64,000 nt of DNA from an uncultured Spartobacteria bacterium. GTDB lineage: Bacteria > Verrucomicrobiota > Verrucomicrobiia > Chthoniobacterales > Chthoniobacteraceae. Positions 63,939 through 64,000 of the stretch are shown in pieces. Location of the stretch: the NCBI GenBank assembly GCA_903901425.1, contig CAIURC010000214.1, positions 88,742 to 152,741 on the forward strand, read 5' to 3'. The notes under the pieces are model-generated. The model searched no databases, had not been told where the DNA came from, and worked only from the letters and a program-made list of their open reading frames with translations. Both the position numbers and the translations under genes were made by a program. The stretch's first letter is position 1. Every line of letters begins with the position of its first letter.

Positions 63939-64000
63939 GTTCCCGGAGGGAACAAAGCCGGTAGCCGGTCGGTGGCGCGCCACCACCGGTTTGCAGGTCA
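63939..64000 (+). repeat. intergenic palindromic repeat, copy D (truncated by window end)
   Basis: Two hairpins: GTTCCC (63939-63944)/GGGAAC (63948-63953), and GGTGGCGCGCCACC (63971-63984, a perfect palindrome) flanked by CCGGT and ACCGGT. This is the cleanest copy and continues past the right edge. Confidence 0.75.

Overview
The window is a GC-rich bacterial chromosome segment, most likely from a verrucomicrobial (PVC-group) bacterium. This assignment is an inference from gene content: a large secreted protein joining a propeller, HEAT-like repeats and a CxxCH heme site (the PVC-type cytochrome family), a DUF1080 protein, a secreted sulfatase, an FGE-like sulfatase-modifying domain protein, a CotH-type protein, and an ECF sigma factor paired with a membrane FecR/LamG protein. 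Genes are closely packed, with many ATGA or GTGA overlaps. Only a few starts have a convincing Shine-Dalgarno sequence. I see no rRNA, CRISPR array, prophage or complete insertion sequence.

Layout. 1-3.2 kb: partial GDP-L-fucose synthase, an L,D-transpeptidase lipoprotein, a small coiled-coil/winged-helix-like protein, tRNA-Cys and an FGE-like secreted protein. 3.3-12.6 kb: housekeeping genes (hemL, queA, glmM, bioD), an unusual glycosidase-glycosyltransferase fusion, tRNA-Pro and a Na+/H+ antiporter-like protein. 12.6-14.6 kb (minus): ECF sigma factor and FecR-LamG protein. 14.8-19.2 kb: four-gene rhamnose-type ABC importer with three ATGA junctions. 19.2-24.9 kb: DMT transporter, PVC cytochrome, PIG-L deacetylase and DUF1080 protein.

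25.0-35.8 kb (minus): a MoxR ATPase - DUF58 - BatA/VWA - DUF4175-like coiled coil - VWA - DUF4159 operon. Directly upstream lie an EF-hand lipoprotein and a secreted protein with a caspase-like His/Cys arrangement. 36.0-43.0 kb: CotH-like kinase, propeller-phosphoesterase fusion, sulfatase and a second L,D-transpeptidase. 43.1-51.5 kb: ispH, a glycosyltransferase-like protein, a secreted NlpC/P60-like protein, carB and a LolA-like periplasmic protein. 51.7-55.7 kb: ExbB-ExbD-TonB energy-transducing operon and an ABC-F ATPase. 55.9-60.8 kb (minus): a 1644-residue beta-helix/CBM/Ig protein. 61.2-63.8 kb: glpX-type fructose-1,6-bisphosphatase followed closely by rhamnulokinase.

Function. The picture is a Gram-negative, polysaccharide-degrading heterotroph. 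TonB energises outer-membrane uptake, secreted sulfatase and beta-helix proteins act on glycans, and deoxy-sugars enter through the rhamnose-type ABC system and RhaB. The most striking non-genic signal is a family of four intergenic palindromic repeats, near 46.8, 50.6, 55.8 and 63.9 kb. The most unusual proteins are the GH-A/GT2 fusion and the caspase-like protein beside the MoxR operon.
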